Shown here: positions 36,638 to 46,277 of the stretch, piece after piece
Layout: each line of letters starts with the position of its first letter
How positions within the stretch are numbered: position 1 is the first letter of the stretch
From: Pseudomonas extremorientalis
GTDB taxonomy: Bacteria; Pseudomonadota; Gammaproteobacteria; Pseudomonadales; Pseudomonadaceae
Length of the DNA stretch: 64,000 nt
NCBI RefSeq assembly: GCF_001870465.1
Contig: NZ_MDGK01000031.1
Location: 248,001 to 312,000, forward strand
Direction of reading: 5' to 3'
Made by a program: the position numbers and the translations under genes
The notes under the pieces: model-generated
The model's database searches: none
The model's input: the letters and a program-made list of their open reading frames with translations, nothing else
Told to the model about the DNA's origin: nothing

Positions 36638-38032
36638 TTATTCGCCCGAGGCGTCGGCCGCGCTGCGCTTGCGCTTGCTGCTGCTGCGGCGACGCTTCTT
36701 CGGCCCGGCGCCTTCGCCATCGCCTTTGCTGCCGAGGTCACGGATCATGTCGCGGCGTTCGCTGTCATTGGCGTCCTGGTAGTCGGTCCACCATTCGCCC
36801 AGGCCGTCGGTCTGCTCGCCGGCGCTCTCACGCAACAAAAGGAAGTCGTAGCCGGCGCGGAAACGCGGGTTGTCCAGCAACAGGTCGGCACGTTTGCCAC
36901 TGCGACGTGGCAGGCGCTCCTGCATGTCCCAGATCTCACGGATCGGTATGGTGAACCGTTTGGGAATGGCGATGCGCTGGCACTGCTCGGCGATCAGCTC
37001 ATGGGCGGCTTCCTGCATGGCCGGGATCGGCGGCATGCCACGCTCCTGCAGGCGCAGCACGCGCTTGGGCAGGGCCGGCCACAACAGGGCGGCAAACAGG
37101 AACGCCGGGGTGACCGGCTTATTCTGCTTGATGCGCAGGTCGGTGTTGATCAGTGCTTCGCTGATCAGGGTATGGGTGTACGTCGGGTTGTATTCCAGCG
37201 CCTCGGCGCTGGCCGGGAACAGTGGGTCGAACAACTGCAGGTCGACGAGCATTTCGAAGGTGTCGGCGGCGTAGCCCGAGAGGAACAGCTTCAACACTTC
37301 TTCGAACAGGCGCGCCGAAGGGATCTCCCGCAGCATCGGTGCCAGTTCGCGAATCGGCGCGGCGGTGTGTTTCTCGATGCCGAAGTTGAGCTTGGCGGCA
37401 AAACGCACTGCACGCAGCATGCGCACCGGGTCTTCCTGGTAGCGCTGGACCGGGTCACCGATCAGGCGGATCAGGTTGTTGCGGATATCGTGTACGCCAT
37501 TGGCGTAATCGAGAATGCGCTCGCTGACCGGATCGTAATACAAGGCATTGATGGTGAAGTCGCGGCGCTGCGCGTCTTCCTCGAGGGTACCGTAGACGTT
37601 GTCACGCAGGATGCGCCCGCTTTCGTTGCGGGAAGACTGATTGGTGTCTTCCTCTTCATCGTTTTGCGGGTGGCCGGCGCGGAACGTCGCAACTTCGATG
37701 ATTTCGCGACCGAAGTGGATATGCACCAGCTTGAAGCGCCGGCCGATGATCCGCGCATTGCGAAATTCGGCACGCACTTGCTCAGGCGTGGCGCTGGTGG
37801 CGACGTCGAAGTCCTTGGGCGTGATATTGAGCAGCATGTCGCGTACACAACCGCCCACCAGATAAGCCTGGTAACCGGCGTTCTGCAAACGTTCGACGAT
37901 ATTCACGGCATAACGGCTGAATTGAGCGCGTTGCAGCGAATGCTGGCTGCTGTTGAGCACTTCAGGCGTGCTGCGTTTGTGTTGCGTACGACGCAAGGGA
38001 GAACGGAATGACTGGAACAACTTCTTCAGCAT
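36638..38032 (-). CDS. pcnB: Poly(A) polymerase I
   Basis: PcnB (464 residues from ATG 38032; a GTG at 38041 would add three) adds 3' poly(A) tails that promote RNA decay. The nucleotidyltransferase signature AYLVGGCVRDMLLNITPKDFD carries the catalytic aspartates, followed by the RRDFTINALYYD motif and YQEDPVRMLRAVRFAAKL, then a basic C-terminus ending in an Arg/Lys/Ser-rich tail (KKRRRSSSKRKRS). It lies downstream of the crcZ sRNA on the same strand; a TAGAAT -10-like sequence around 38095 suggests its own promoter. Confidence 0.96.
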   Translation of the reverse strand: MLKKLFQSFRSPLRRTQHKRSTPEVLNSSQHSLQRAQFSRYAVNIVERLQNAGYQAYLVGGCVRDMLLNITPKDFDVATSATPEQVRAEFRNARIIGRRFKLVHIHFGREIIEVATFRAGHPQNDEEEDTNQSSRNESGRILRDNVYGTLEEDAQRRDFTINALYYDPVSERILDYANGVHDIRNNLIRLIGDPVQRYQEDPVRMLRAVRFAAKLNFGIEKHTAAPIRELAPMLREIPSARLFEEVLKLFLSGYAADTFEMLVDLQLFDPLFPASAEALEYNPTYTHTLISEALINTDLRIKQNKPVTPAFLFAALLWPALPKRVLRLQERGMPPIPAMQEAAHELIAEQCQRIAIPKRFTIPIREIWDMQERLPRRSGKRADLLLDNPRFRAGYDFLLLRESAGEQTDGLGEWWTDYQDANDSERRDMIRDLGSKGDGEGAGPKKRRRSSSKRKRSAADASGE

Positions 38033-38184
38033 GGGATGCACTGTTTGAAGGAATGTTCGGCCATAACGAAGAATGACCGCATGATGGGCGGGGATTCTAG
38101 CATTTAGTCAGGGGATGGTGTAGGAACAAGCTGCAAGCCCCAAGCCAAAAGCTTCAAGAGGTTGCTGGGTGGTCAAATGGCGGA

Positions 38185-38550
38185 AACTACAAGGGGAGCC
38201 GAAGCTCCCCCAGAAGTAGTTGCGTGCTCTATTTTTATTATGGATTGCGGGCTTCTTGTTTTTGTTGATCGCCCTCGCCATGAAGCTTCACCTTCATGAC
38301 ACTCCCAATCGGGAGTCAAGAGCAAACGGATTGCTTTGGTCGCTGTGTTGCTGATCTACGATCCAACCAGTTCAGGCTCTGCCTTAGGGCAGTTTTTGTT
38401 GTTCTCGGCCTGGTTGCGGGGCAAGCCCCAAATGCAACGCCTCTCCAAAAGAATCAGTTAGCTGCGCCTCCGCCGTGTTGTTTTTGTTATGCGTGAGTCG
38501 ATTCGTCTTATTTTTATTGTCTTGTACAAAGCTTGTTATTGTTTTTGTAC
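38185..38550 (-). ncRNA. crcZ: CrcZ, Hfq-sequestering small RNA of catabolite repression
   Basis: This minus-strand RNA of about 365 nt starts near 38550 (GTACAAAAACAATAAC...) below a sigma-54 promoter and ends at the hairpin GGGGAGC-TTCG-GCTCCCC (38193-38210). It carries six A-rich (AAN)n stretches: 38532-38546 (five triplets), 38507-38518, 38477-38488, 38392-38403 (four each), 38252-38266 (five) and 38231-38240 (three). Such motifs titrate Hfq/Crc away from target mRNAs when poor carbon sources activate CbrAB. The position between cbrB and pcnB is that of crcZ in other pseudomonads. The ends are approximate. Confidence 0.92.
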
Positions 38551-38558
38551 TAAGCATA

Positions 38559-38576
38559 TAGCAGGGTGCGTGCCAA
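38559..38576 (-). promoter_or_regulatory. Sigma-54 promoter of crcZ
   Basis: Read on the minus strand, TTGGCACGCACCCTGCTA has GG and GC exactly ten bases apart and a near-perfect -24 box. It places the start at about 38549-38550, at the first A-rich motif of CrcZ. Confidence 0.92.
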
Positions 38577-38634
38577 CTTTTGCACCGCCCAGCAAAACCG
38601 GGGGGTTGAGGTGGTATCGGGCTTTTGACGGCCC

Positions 38635-38674
38635 AAAAAAAGCCAGGGCTTCGTTACCGTAAGCCCCGGCTTTT
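38635..38674 (-). terminator. cbrB terminator
   Basis: The arms AAGCCAGGGCTT (38640-38651) and AAGCCCCGGCTT (38661-38672) pair with one mismatch; on the minus strand the hairpin is followed by TTTTTTT. It ends cbrA-cbrB transcription and lies between the crcZ promoter and the CbrB site. Its loop itself contains GTTAC. Confidence 0.85.
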
Positions 38675-38699
38675 GTTACGCGAAATATCCGCGGTAACA
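38674..38699 (-). promoter_or_regulatory. CbrB binding palindrome (enhancer of crcZ)
   Basis: TGTTAC (38674-38679), 14 bases, GTAACA (38694-38699) is a perfect TGTTAC-N14-GTAACA dyad, the CbrB site as I recall it from crcZ and hut studies. It lies about 100 bases upstream of the crcZ -24 box. A further TGTTAC at 38719-38724 and a GTTAC in the terminator loop (38653-38657) may be additional subsites. Confidence 0.87.
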
Positions 38700-38740
38700 G
38701 TTTTTTCACATCTGCGGGTGTTACCTGTGGGGGCGCCCCC

Positions 38741-40171
38741 TCAACTCTCGCTGGCCACGCCGGTCTTGCGCCGTGGAATGCCCAGGCGCTGGCGACGTTC
38801 CCACAGGCATTTACGGCTTACGCCCAGCTTGCGCGCCAGTTCGGTCTCGGTCATATGGTCCTGGTGCTCAAGGACGAAATGCTGGAAGTAATCTTCCAGT
38901 GACAGATCTTCCGTCGGCTCGTGGCTGGTGTTGCTACCGCCGCCCTGTTGTGGGGCCAGGCCGATGAAGTCGTCGTCCTCCAGATCGCTCAGCTCAATGT
39001 CGATGCCCAGCAGCTCGGCGGAAATCTCCGGGCTCTCCGACAGGATCACCGCACGCTCGACCGCATTTTCCAGCTCCCGCACGTTACCCGGCCATGAGTA
39101 ATGCCGAATCGCCTGCTCGGCGTCCGGGGCAAACTTCAGGTCGGTACGATTGATGCGCGCGCTCTGGCGCAGCAAGAAGGCGTTGGCGATCTCGTTGACG
39201 TCGGCGCCACGCTCACGCAGGGCCGGCAACTTGAGGGCGATCACGTGCAGGCGGTAATACAAGTCTTCACGGAACTGGCCGATCTTGGCCAGGCTCTTCA
39301 GGTCCCGGTGGGTCGCGGCGATCAGTCGAACATCGACCTTCTGCGATTGCACCGAGCCCACACGGCGAATCTCGCCTTCCTGCAACACGCGCAGTAACCG
39401 CGCCTGGGCTTCCAGAGGCAGTTCGCCGATTTCGTCGAGGAACAGCGTGCCGCCGTCCGCCGCTTCCACCAGGCCCGCACGCCCGGCGCTGGCGCCGGTA
39501 AACGCGCCTTTTTCGTGGCCGAACAGTTCGGACTCGATCAGGGATTCAGGGATCGCCGCGCAGTTCACCGAGATCATCGGCGCCTTGGCACGCTTGGACA
39601 GGTTGTGCAGGGCGCGGGCCACCAGTTCTTTACCGGTGCCAGACTCGCCCTGGATCAATACATTGGAGTCGGTGGGCGCGACTTTGCGGATCTTGCTGTA
39701 CAGGTCCTGCATGGGTGGGCAGGAGCCGATGATGCCGATCTCGCCGTTGCTGTTGTCGACGCCTGGCTTGTCATTGGTTTTGCTCGCCGGTCGTTGCTCG
39801 GTCGGCGCGCTGCTGGCCGACTGGCGGTCGCGCAGGATACGGGCCACCGCCTGGAGCATCTCGTCATGGTCGAATGGCTTGGCGATGTAATCCACCGCGC
39901 CCATCTTCATGGAGTCCACCGCCGACCGCAGGCTGGCGTAGCTGGTCATGATCAGCACCGGAGTGCCCTGGCCCAGCTTGATCAACTCGGTACCAGGCGC
40001 GCCAGGCAGGCGCAGGTCGCTGACAATCAGGTCGAACGTGGGAATGCTGAACCGCTCCTGGGCTTCCTGCACCGAGCCGGCTTCGCTGACCTGGTACTGA
40101 TTTCGTTCAAGCAGGCGACGCAAGGCAGAGCGGATAATGGTTTCGTCTTCGACGATCAAAATGTGCGGCAT
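38741..40171 (-). CDS. cbrB: Response regulator CbrB, sigma-54 activator (NtrC family)
   Basis: CbrB (476 residues) is phosphorylated by CbrA and activates sigma-54 promoters for CrcZ and for use of poor carbon/nitrogen sources. It has a receiver domain (1-120, phospho-acceptor Asp52 in [10 protein letters not shown]). The AAA+ domain (about 150-375) has Walker A GESGTGKE and the sigma-54-contacting GAFTGA loop. The C-terminal Fis-type helix-turn-helix is [23 protein letters not shown]. It starts 22 bases after cbrA. Confidence 0.97.
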   Translation of the reverse strand: MPHILIVEDETIIRSALRRLLERNQYQVSEAGSVQEAQERFSIPTFDLIVSDLRLPGAPGTELIKLGQGTPVLIMTSYASLRSAVDSMKMGAVDYIAKPFDHDEMLQAVARILRDRQSASSAPTEQRPASKTNDKPGVDNSNGEIGIIGSCPPMQDLYSKIRKVAPTDSNVLIQGESGTGKELVARALHNLSKRAKAPMISVNCAAIPESLIESELFGHEKGAFTGASAGRAGLVEAADGGTLFLDEIGELPLEAQARLLRVLQEGEIRRVGSVQSQKVDVRLIAATHRDLKSLAKIGQFREDLYYRLHVIALKLPALRERGADVNEIANAFLLRQSARINRTDLKFAPDAEQAIRHYSWPGNVRELENAVERAVILSESPEISAELLGIDIELSDLEDDDFIGLAPQQGGGSNTSHEPTEDLSLEDYFQHFVLEHQDHMTETELARKLGVSRKCLWERRQRLGIPRRKTGVASES

Positions 40172-40193
40172 TGATTCAATTCTCTCGACGGTC

Positions 40194-43142
40194 TCAGTTC
40201 ACAGCGGACGTCGCTTCGACATGACGCGGCAAGGTCACCCGAATACGGGTGCCGCGTTGGCTTTCGGTGTCAGCCGGGCTGTCGATGGTGATTTGTCCAT
40301 AATGCTCTTCAACGATGGAATAGACCAGTGCAAGGCCCAGACCGGTACCTTCACCTGGGTCCTTGGTGGTGAAGAAGGGTTCGAACAATCGGTCCATGAT
40401 GTTCTGTGGAATACCACTGCCTTCATCTTCGACGATCAGATCGACCGTATGTTCGAAAGCCTCGGTCTTGACGCGCACCGCACCGCCGGCCGGGGTGGCG
40501 TCACGGGCGTTGGACAGCAGGTTGATCAGCACCTGGGCGAGGCGTTGGGAGTCGCCGTCGACCCAATGGTCGGGGTCGCATAAATTGAAGAACTGTACTT
40601 CGAAATTGCGCCGGTTCAAGGCCAGCAGCCCAATGGCGTCCTGTGCCACCTCGGCCAGGCACACGGCTTCGTCGTGGTTCTGGTGGGCGCCTGCGTGGGC
40701 AAAGCTCATCAGCGACTGCACGATGCGCGAAACACGCTTGGTCTGTTCGAGGATCTGCCCGCTGATTTCGGTGATTTCGCCGTCGTCTTCACGCTCTTCC
40801 CGCAGGTTCTGCGCCAGGCAGGCAATACCGGTGATCGGATTGCCGATTTCATGGGCCACGCCCGCCGCCAACCGGCCGATACTGGCCAGGCGCTCGGAGT
40901 GCACCAGCTTGTCTTCGAGCATCTGGGTTTCGGTCAGGTCTTCCACCAGCAGCACCAGACCACTGTTACCGGGGGCCAGGGGTTCGTCGATGGCGGCTTT
41001 GTGCAGGTTGAGCCAGCGGGTCTGGCCGTCAAGGGCCAGGTGCTGCTTGTGCAGGTGTTCGTCGGGCAGGTTGATGAAGCCTTGCAACAGTTCTTTCCAA
41101 GGCTCGCCCAGTGTATTCAGGCGTGAGCCGACTACGCGTTGCGCCGCGATACCGGTGAGTTCTTCCATGGCCTTGTTCCACATCAGGATCTCTTGATCCT
41201 TGGCCAGGGAGCAGACGCCCATCGGGAGTTCCTGCAGGGTCTGGCGGTGGTAGCGACGCAGGGCATCGAGTTCGGCGGCCAGGCCTGTGAGGCGGGAGTG
41301 GTAGTCCTCCAGCCGGCTTTCGATGAAATGGATGTCTTCGGTCACGTAGTTTTCGCCGCCGGCCTTGTAGGGCAGGAAGGTTTCCACCATGTCCTGGGAC
41401 ACGCTCGGCCCCATCAATCCGGACAGGTTGGCTTCGATACGGTCACGCAGGCGGCGCAGGGCGTACGGGCGGCGCTCATCGAACGGCAGGTAGAGATCGC
41501 GCAGCGCCTGCTCGACTTCCTTTTGTGCCGCCTTGGCACCCAACGGCTTGGCCAGTTGCGTGGCGAATTCCTGGGGTGAGGCGGCATGCAATTCACGTCG
41601 TTGCGGACGGCGTACGTTATCCACCGCGCAGGCTTCGGCGGCGCTGGTTTCTTCCGGGCTGGCGTTGGTAAACAGTGAGATCAGGGTGAACATCAAGACG
41701 TTGGCGGCCAGCGACGCAATCGCGGCCATGTGCCAACTGGTGTCATCCAGCACGTAGATCATGTTCAGCAACGGGATGTAGAAGCCCTGCAGGTTGCCGA
41801 CCAGCGGCAGCAGCATGGTCACGACCCACACCAGGATCCCCGCCAGCAGCCCGGCGATGAAGCCACGCCGATTGGCGGTCGGCCAATACAGTACCGACAG
41901 CACGCCCGGCAGGAACTGCAACGTGGCGACAAATGCAACGATCCCCAGGTTGGCCAGGTCTTGACCCGCGCCCAGCAGCAGGTAGAAACCATAGCCGGCC
42001 ATGATGATCGCGACGATCAGCGCGCGCCGTGTCCATTTCAGCCAGCGGTAGATATTGCCCTCGGCCGGTGGTTGGTACAGCGGTAACACCAGGTGGTTGA
42101 GTGCCATCCCCGAGAGGGCCAGGGTGGTCACGATGATCAACCCGCTGGCAGCCGATAGCCCCCCGACGTACGCCAATAGCGCCAAGGCCGGGCTATTCGC
42201 GGCTATGCCGATGCCCAGGGTGAAATACTCAGGATTGGTGGTGGCCCCCAGTTTCAGACCGGCCCACAGGATCAGCGGCACCGCCAGGCTCATCAACAGC
42301 AGGAACAACGGCAAACCCCAGCTGGCGCTGACCAGCGAGCGCGGGTTGAGGTTTTCGGTAAAGGTCATGTGGTACATGTGCGGCATCACGATCGCCGAGG
42401 CGAAGAACACCAGCAGCAGTGTGCGCCAGGGGCCTTCCTGCAATGGCGTATGCAGGGCGGCGAGGGCGGTCTGGTTCTGCAGCAGCCACAGTTCCAGCTG
42501 TTGCGGGCCGTCGAACACGCCGTAGAGCGCGTACAGGCCAACGCCGCCGATGGCGATCAGCTTGATCACCGACTCGAAGGCAATCGCGAACACCAGGCCC
42601 TCGTGCTTCTCGCGGGTGGCGATATGGCGTGAGCCGAAGAAAATCGTGAACAGCGTGATCAGCGCGCAGAAGGCCAGGGCCACCCGATGTTGCACCGGTT
42701 CGCGGGTCAGGATGCTGATGGAGTCCGCCACCGCCTGGATTTGCAGGGCCAGCAACGGCAGCACGCCGATCAGCATGAACATGGTGGTCAGCGCGCCGGC
42801 CCAGGTGCTGCGAAAGCGGAAGGCGAACAGGTCGGCCAGGGAGGACAGTTGGTAGGTGCGGGTGATCTTCAGGATCGGGTAAAGCAGCACCGGTGCCAGC
42901 AGAAAGGCACCGGACACCCCGAGGTAGCTGGAAAGAAAACCGTAACCGTATTGATAGGCCAGGCCTACGGTGCCATAGAACGCCCAGGCGCTGGCGTAAA
43001 CGCCAAGGGACAAGGTGTAGGTCAGCGGATGGCGAATGATCGCCCGCGGAATCATTCCACGCTCACTGATCCAGGCCACCCCGAACAGCGCGGCCAGGTA
43101 GGCGGCGCTGATCAGCAGCATCTGGGTGAGGCTAAAGCTCAT
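40194..43142 (-). CDS. cbrA: Sensor histidine kinase CbrA with SLC5-type transporter domain
   Basis: CbrA (982 residues) senses carbon/nitrogen status and phosphorylates CbrB. The N-terminal half (about 1-500) is a sodium-solute-symporter-like domain with about 13 membrane segments (motifs [20 protein letters not shown] and [18 protein letters not shown]). A linker with a STAC-like region, a PAS domain (near 635-740) and the kinase core follow: phospho-acceptor His764 in [15 protein letters not shown]-box [12 protein letters not shown]-boxes VEDEGSGIP and [14 protein letters not shown] 43142 gives [20 protein letters not shown] 43148 is also possible. Both overlap the end of cbrX. Confidence 0.96.
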   Translation of the reverse strand: MSFSLTQMLLISAAYLAALFGVAWISERGMIPRAIIRHPLTYTLSLGVYASAWAFYGTVGLAYQYGYGFLSSYLGVSGAFLLAPVLLYPILKITRTYQLSSLADLFAFRFRSTWAGALTTMFMLIGVLPLLALQIQAVADSISILTREPVQHRVALAFCALITLFTIFFGSRHIATREKHEGLVFAIAFESVIKLIAIGGVGLYALYGVFDGPQQLELWLLQNQTALAALHTPLQEGPWRTLLLVFFASAIVMPHMYHMTFTENLNPRSLVSASWGLPLFLLLMSLAVPLILWAGLKLGATTNPEYFTLGIGIAANSPALALLAYVGGLSAASGLIIVTTLALSGMALNHLVLPLYQPPAEGNIYRWLKWTRRALIVAIIMAGYGFYLLLGAGQDLANLGIVAFVATLQFLPGVLSVLYWPTANRRGFIAGLLAGILVWVVTMLLPLVGNLQGFYIPLLNMIYVLDDTSWHMAAIASLAANVLMFTLISLFTNASPEETSAAEACAVDNVRRPQRRELHAASPQEFATQLAKPLGAKAAQKEVEQALRDLYLPFDERRPYALRRLRDRIEANLSGLMGPSVSQDMVETFLPYKAGGENYVTEDIHFIESRLEDYHSRLTGLAAELDALRRYHRQTLQELPMGVCSLAKDQEILMWNKAMEELTGIAAQRVVGSRLNTLGEPWKELLQGFINLPDEHLHKQHLALDGQTRWLNLHKAAIDEPLAPGNSGLVLLVEDLTETQMLEDKLVHSERLASIGRLAAGVAHEIGNPITGIACLAQNLREEREDDGEITEISGQILEQTKRVSRIVQSLMSFAHAGAHQNHDEAVCLAEVAQDAIGLLALNRRNFEVQFFNLCDPDHWVDGDSQRLAQVLINLLSNARDATPAGGAVRVKTEAFEHTVDLIVEDEGSGIPQNIMDRLFEPFFTTKDPGEGTGLGLALVYSIVEEHYGQITIDSPADTESQRGTRIRVTLPRHVEATSAVN

Positions 43143-43308
43143 CGGCATCTTTTTGGCTCTGCAGGATGAAAGTCACGACGATCAGGATCAGCCACAGCAG
43201 ATAAGGGCGATACCAGGCGCCCGTGGCGTCGATCCACCAATCCATGATGGCGGGGGAAAACAGGTAGATCCCGACGACCAGCAGCAGGACCAATCGATAG
43301 ATGTACAT
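43132..43308 (-). CDS. cbrX: Small membrane protein CbrX, upstream of and overlapping cbrA
   Basis: This is a 58-residue protein beginning MYIYRLVLLLVVGIYLFSPA, with two hydrophobic segments (about 4-20 and 36-52) and an acidic end KDADEL. AGAGG lies eight bases before the ATG at 43308. Its TAG (43132-43134) lies beyond the cbrA start, an overlap of 11-17 bases that suggests translational coupling. A small gene in this position has been called cbrX in P. putida, as I recall. Its function is unknown; a role in CbrA synthesis or activity is inference. Confidence 0.8.
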   Translation of the reverse strand: MYIYRLVLLLVVGIYLFSPAIMDWWIDATGAWYRPYLLWLILIVVTFILQSQKDADEL

Positions 43309-43370
43309 GTTGGCCTCTGATTGAAAAACTGCGGCGATGGTAACGGATGCCGGCCAAGCTGCAAGCGCCT

Positions 43371-44258
43371 TCAGCTCAATTGCGCTTCTGCCAGCGTGAG
43401 TCTGTGCGGTATCCGCGTGGCGTCCCAGTGCTGGATGCCCCAATCCAGCAGTTCCCGTGGGCTGGCGTGGAGCAGCTCGTCACCGGGTTGCTGCCCGAGG
43501 GCGCGCAGGGCCCTTAATAGCAAAGGCGTGGCCTGGTCGGGTGTCAACGGCGGGGAACGATAGGATTTGCCCAATTTGTTACCGTCCGGCTGGACGATCA
43601 GTGGCACATGCAGGTAGCGCGGTTGGCGCAGGCCGAGCAGTTCCTGCAGGTAGAGCTGGCGCGGCGTGGAGTCGAGCAGGTCTGCACCGCGCACGATATC
43701 GGTAACACCTTGCCACGCATCGTCGAGGACGACTGCCAATTGATAAGCATAGAGGCCATCGCGGCGACGGATGACGAAATCGCCTACATCGCGACCCAGG
43801 TGCTGTCGGAATTCACCCTGGACGCGGTCGGTAAAGTGGTAAGCAAGCTCAGGAACACGCAAACGAATGGCGGCATCTTGCTGATCGTGGCCGGCATTGC
43901 GACACAGGCCCGGGTAGATGCCGTTGTAGGCCTCCAGTTGTTTACGTGAGCAAGTGCAGGCGTAGGCGAGGCCGTGGTTGAACATATCGTTCAGTACTTT
44001 GGCATAGGCTTCGTGCCGTTCGCTTTGTCGGACCAGTTCGCCGTCCCACTCAAACCCGTAGCTTTCCAATGCATGCAGGATCGCTGCCTGGGCGCCGGGC
44101 TCTTCGCGGGGCGGGTCGAGGTCTTCCATGCGCATCAGCCAGCGGCCGTGGTTGGCGCGGGCGTCGAGGTAGGAGGCGAGCGCGGCGACCAGTGAGCCGA
44201 AATGCAAGTGGCCGCTGGGCGTTGGGGCAAAACGCCCGATATAGATAGAGGCTGTCAT
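43371..44258 (-). CDS. gluQ: Glutamyl-Q tRNA(Asp) synthetase
   Basis: This truncated GluRS paralog (295 residues) lacks the anticodon-binding domain and attaches glutamate to queuosine in tRNA-Asp. The HIGH-like motif is GHLHFGS in FAPTPSGHLHFGSLVAALAS, the KMSKS-like motif is GNKLGKS, and a zinc-type cysteine cluster is CTCSRKQ with a later CRN. The gluQ-dksA order (dksA 83 bases upstream, same strand) is conserved in gammaproteobacteria; a terminator hairpin lies between them. Confidence 0.96.
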   Translation of the reverse strand: MTASIYIGRFAPTPSGHLHFGSLVAALASYLDARANHGRWLMRMEDLDPPREEPGAQAAILHALESYGFEWDGELVRQSERHEAYAKVLNDMFNHGLAYACTCSRKQLEAYNGIYPGLCRNAGHDQQDAAIRLRVPELAYHFTDRVQGEFRQHLGRDVGDFVIRRRDGLYAYQLAVVLDDAWQGVTDIVRGADLLDSTPRQLYLQELLGLRQPRYLHVPLIVQPDGNKLGKSYRSPPLTPDQATPLLLRALRALGQQPGDELLHASPRELLDWGIQHWDATRIPHRLTLAEAQLS

Positions 44259-44295
44259 GGGCCGGATACTACTGGAAATTCGGTAAACGCCAGCA

Positions 44296-44324
44296 ACAAA
44301 AATGGGGCGTTCGCACGCCCCATT
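44296..44324 (-). terminator. Terminator between dksA and gluQ
   Basis: AATGGGGCG (44301-44309), loop TTCGCA, CGCCCCATT (44316-44324); on the minus strand TTTTTGTTG follows. It should end most dksA transcripts and allow limited read-through into gluQ. Confidence 0.88.
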
Positions 44325-44341
44325 CGTTCAGCTCGGCTGGA

Positions 44342-44785
44342 TTACTTGCCGACCTGTTTTTCCTTGATTTCGGCCAAGGTCTTGCAGTCTACGCAGAGGT
44401 CCGCGGTTGGGCGGGCTTCCAGGCGACGAATACCAATCTCGACACCGCAGGATTCGCACCAGCCGTATTCTTCGTCCTTGATCAGCTGCAGCGTCTTGTC
44501 GATCTTCTTGATCAACTTGCGCTCGCGATCACGGGCGCGCAGTTCCAGGGCGAATTCTTCTTCCTGGCTCGCGCGGTCGGCCGGGTCAGGGAAGTTGGCT
44601 GCTTCGTCCTTCATATGGTCAACCGTGCGGTCGACTTCCTGCATCAAGTCCTGTTTCCACTTGTTCAGGATCTTGGTGAAGTGCTCGCGCATGGGCTCGC
44701 CCATGTACTCCTCACCTTTCGTCTCTACGTAAGGTTCGAAGCCGTTGAGGCCTTGAGTCTGCTGTTGCTTTGCTTGGGTGGACAT
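44342..44785 (-). CDS. dksA: RNA polymerase-binding transcription factor DksA
   Basis: DksA (147 residues) enters the polymerase secondary channel and, with ppGpp, controls rRNA and amino-acid promoters. The coiled coil carries the tip DPADRASQEEEFALELR with its two acidic residues. The zinc finger is CESCG with a later CVDCK (four cysteines, the classic form rather than the Cys-poor paralog). The ATG at 44785 gives MSTQAKQQQTQG, with a GAGAGGCGG ribosome-binding site. rrn promoters in this same window are expected targets. Confidence 0.98.
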   Translation of the reverse strand: MSTQAKQQQTQGLNGFEPYVETKGEEYMGEPMREHFTKILNKWKQDLMQEVDRTVDHMKDEAANFPDPADRASQEEEFALELRARDRERKLIKKIDKTLQLIKDEEYGWCESCGVEIGIRRLEARPTADLCVDCKTLAEIKEKQVGK

Positions 44786-45104
44786 GAATAGACCGCCTCT
44801 CACTCTTCTAATCCATTGCGCAGGATTGCAACGTCACCGACACCTGCCGGCCCTGCGGCTGCAAGCGGGCGAACTTACCAGATAGATTCGGGGTGCGCCA
44901 CTCCCGGTTGTCGAGGCCCACGGCAAAGGGGTTGCAAACTGCGACTGCCCGCCATTGCTGGGTATGTGTTGCCTCGAATGTAGATTTTAGTCGGTTTGCA
45001 GGCGCTTGCTCGGACTGCACATGCCGCCGGGCAGGCAATAGAACATGTTTTACGGCGCGGGTTCGGTAGAATCCAGATTTTGTCCTCACCGTTAAGGAAG
45101 GCTA
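44786..45104. other. Divergent dksA / aminotransferase intergenic region
   Basis: This 319-base gap holds the promoters of dksA (leftward) and the aminotransferase (rightward). A TAGAAT -10-like element is at about 45067-45072, and AAGGAAG serves the aminotransferase. A minus-strand frame at 44808-45089 (93 codons) is open. It has no recognisable domain, no evident ribosome-binding site, and its first part reads the promoter DNA, so I do not annotate it as a gene. Confidence 0.5.
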
Positions 45105-46277
45105 ATGGCCCAGCCCTACAGTGCGCGCAGTCGCGCCATCGAACCTTTTCATGTCATGGCATTGCTGGCGCGGGCCAATGAGCTGCAGGCCGCCGGCCAT
45201 GACGTGATTCACCTGGAAATCGGCGAACCGGATTTCACCACCGCCGAGCCGATCATCCAGGCCGGCCAGGCGGCATTGGCCAATGGTAAGACCCGTTACA
45301 CTGCAGCCCGTGGCCTGCCAGAGTTGCGCGAAGCCATCAGCGGTTTTTATCAGCAGCGTTACGGCTTGAACGTGGATCCCGAGCGCATTCTGATCACTCC
45401 TGGCGGGTCCGGCGCGTTGCTGCTGGCCAGCAGCCTGCTGGTTGACCCGGGCAAGCATTGGCTGCTCGCAGACCCTGGTTACCCCTGCAATCGCCACTTC
45501 CTGCGCCTGGTAGAGGGCGCGGCGCAACTGGTGCCGGTAGGCCCGGAGGTGCGCTATCAGTTGACCGCCGACCTGGTGGCCAGGCACTGGGATCAGGACA
45601 GTGTGGGCGCGCTGGTGGCCTCGCCAGCCAACCCGACGGGGACGATCCTCACCCGTGACGAATTGGCCGGGCTTTCTGCGGCCATCAAGGCGCGCAACGG
45701 CCACCTTGTGGTGGATGAGATCTACCATGGCCTCACTTACGGCACCGACGCAGCCAGCGTGCTGGAAGTCGACGACGACGCCTTCGTCCTCAATAGTTTT
45801 TCCAAGTATTTCGGCATGACCGGCTGGCGTCTGGGGTGGCTGGTTGCACCCCCGGCGGCAGTGGGCGAGTTGGAGAAGTTGGCGCAAAACCTCTACATCA
45901 GTGCTCCTAGCATGGCCCAACACGCGGCGCTGGCGTGTTTCACCCCACAGACCCTGAGCATTCTCGAAGAGCGTCGTGCCGAATTCGGTCGCCGTCGCGA
46001 CTTCCTGTTGCCCGCCCTGCGCGAGCTGGGGTTTGGCATCGCCGTTGAGCCGGAGGGGGCGTTCTACTTGTACGCCGATATCAGCGCATTTGGCGGTGAT
46101 GCCTTCGCATTCTGCCGCCATTTTCTCGAAACCGAGCATGTGGCTTTTACGCCTGGCTTGGACTTTGGCCGCTACCAGGCCGGTCATCATGTGCGTTTTG
46201 CCTACACGCAGAACCTCGATCGGCTACAAGAAGCGGTGGAGCGGATCGCCCGTGGTCTGCGGAGCTGGCAAGGCTGA
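45105..46277 (+). CDS. Pyridoxal-phosphate-dependent aminotransferase, class I/II
   Basis: The 390-residue fold-type I aminotransferase matches the AspC/ArgD-like class I/II family. [10 protein letters not shown] and [16 protein letters not shown] are the usual N-terminal motifs, [11 protein letters not shown] binds PLP/substrate, and the Schiff-base lysine is in [18 protein letters not shown]. The C-terminal arginine for substrate carboxylate is likely in [12 protein letters not shown]. Substrate specificity cannot be assigned. sfsA starts within its stop (TGATG), so the two genes are coupled. Confidence 0.9.
   Translation: MAQPYSARSRAIEPFHVMALLARANELQAAGHDVIHLEIGEPDFTTAEPIIQAGQAALANGKTRYTAARGLPELREAISGFYQQRYGLNVDPERILITPGGSGALLLASSLLVDPGKHWLLADPGYPCNRHFLRLVEGAAQLVPVGPEVRYQLTADLVARHWDQDSVGALVASPANPTGTILTRDELAGLSAAIKARNGHLVVDEIYHGLTYGTDAASVLEVDDDAFVLNSFSKYFGMTGWRLGWLVAPPAAVGELEKLAQNLYISAPSMAQHAALACFTPQTLSILEERRAEFGRRRDFLLPALRELGFGIAVEPEGAFYLYADISAFGGDAFAFCRHFLETEHVAFTPGLDFGRYQAGHHVRFAYTQNLDRLQEAVERIARGLRSWQG

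Noticed and set aside
38296-38496. 66-codon + strand frame inside the crcZ region
   Set aside because: It reads antisense to the sRNA and lacks a ribosome-binding site; the sequence is explained by CrcZ.
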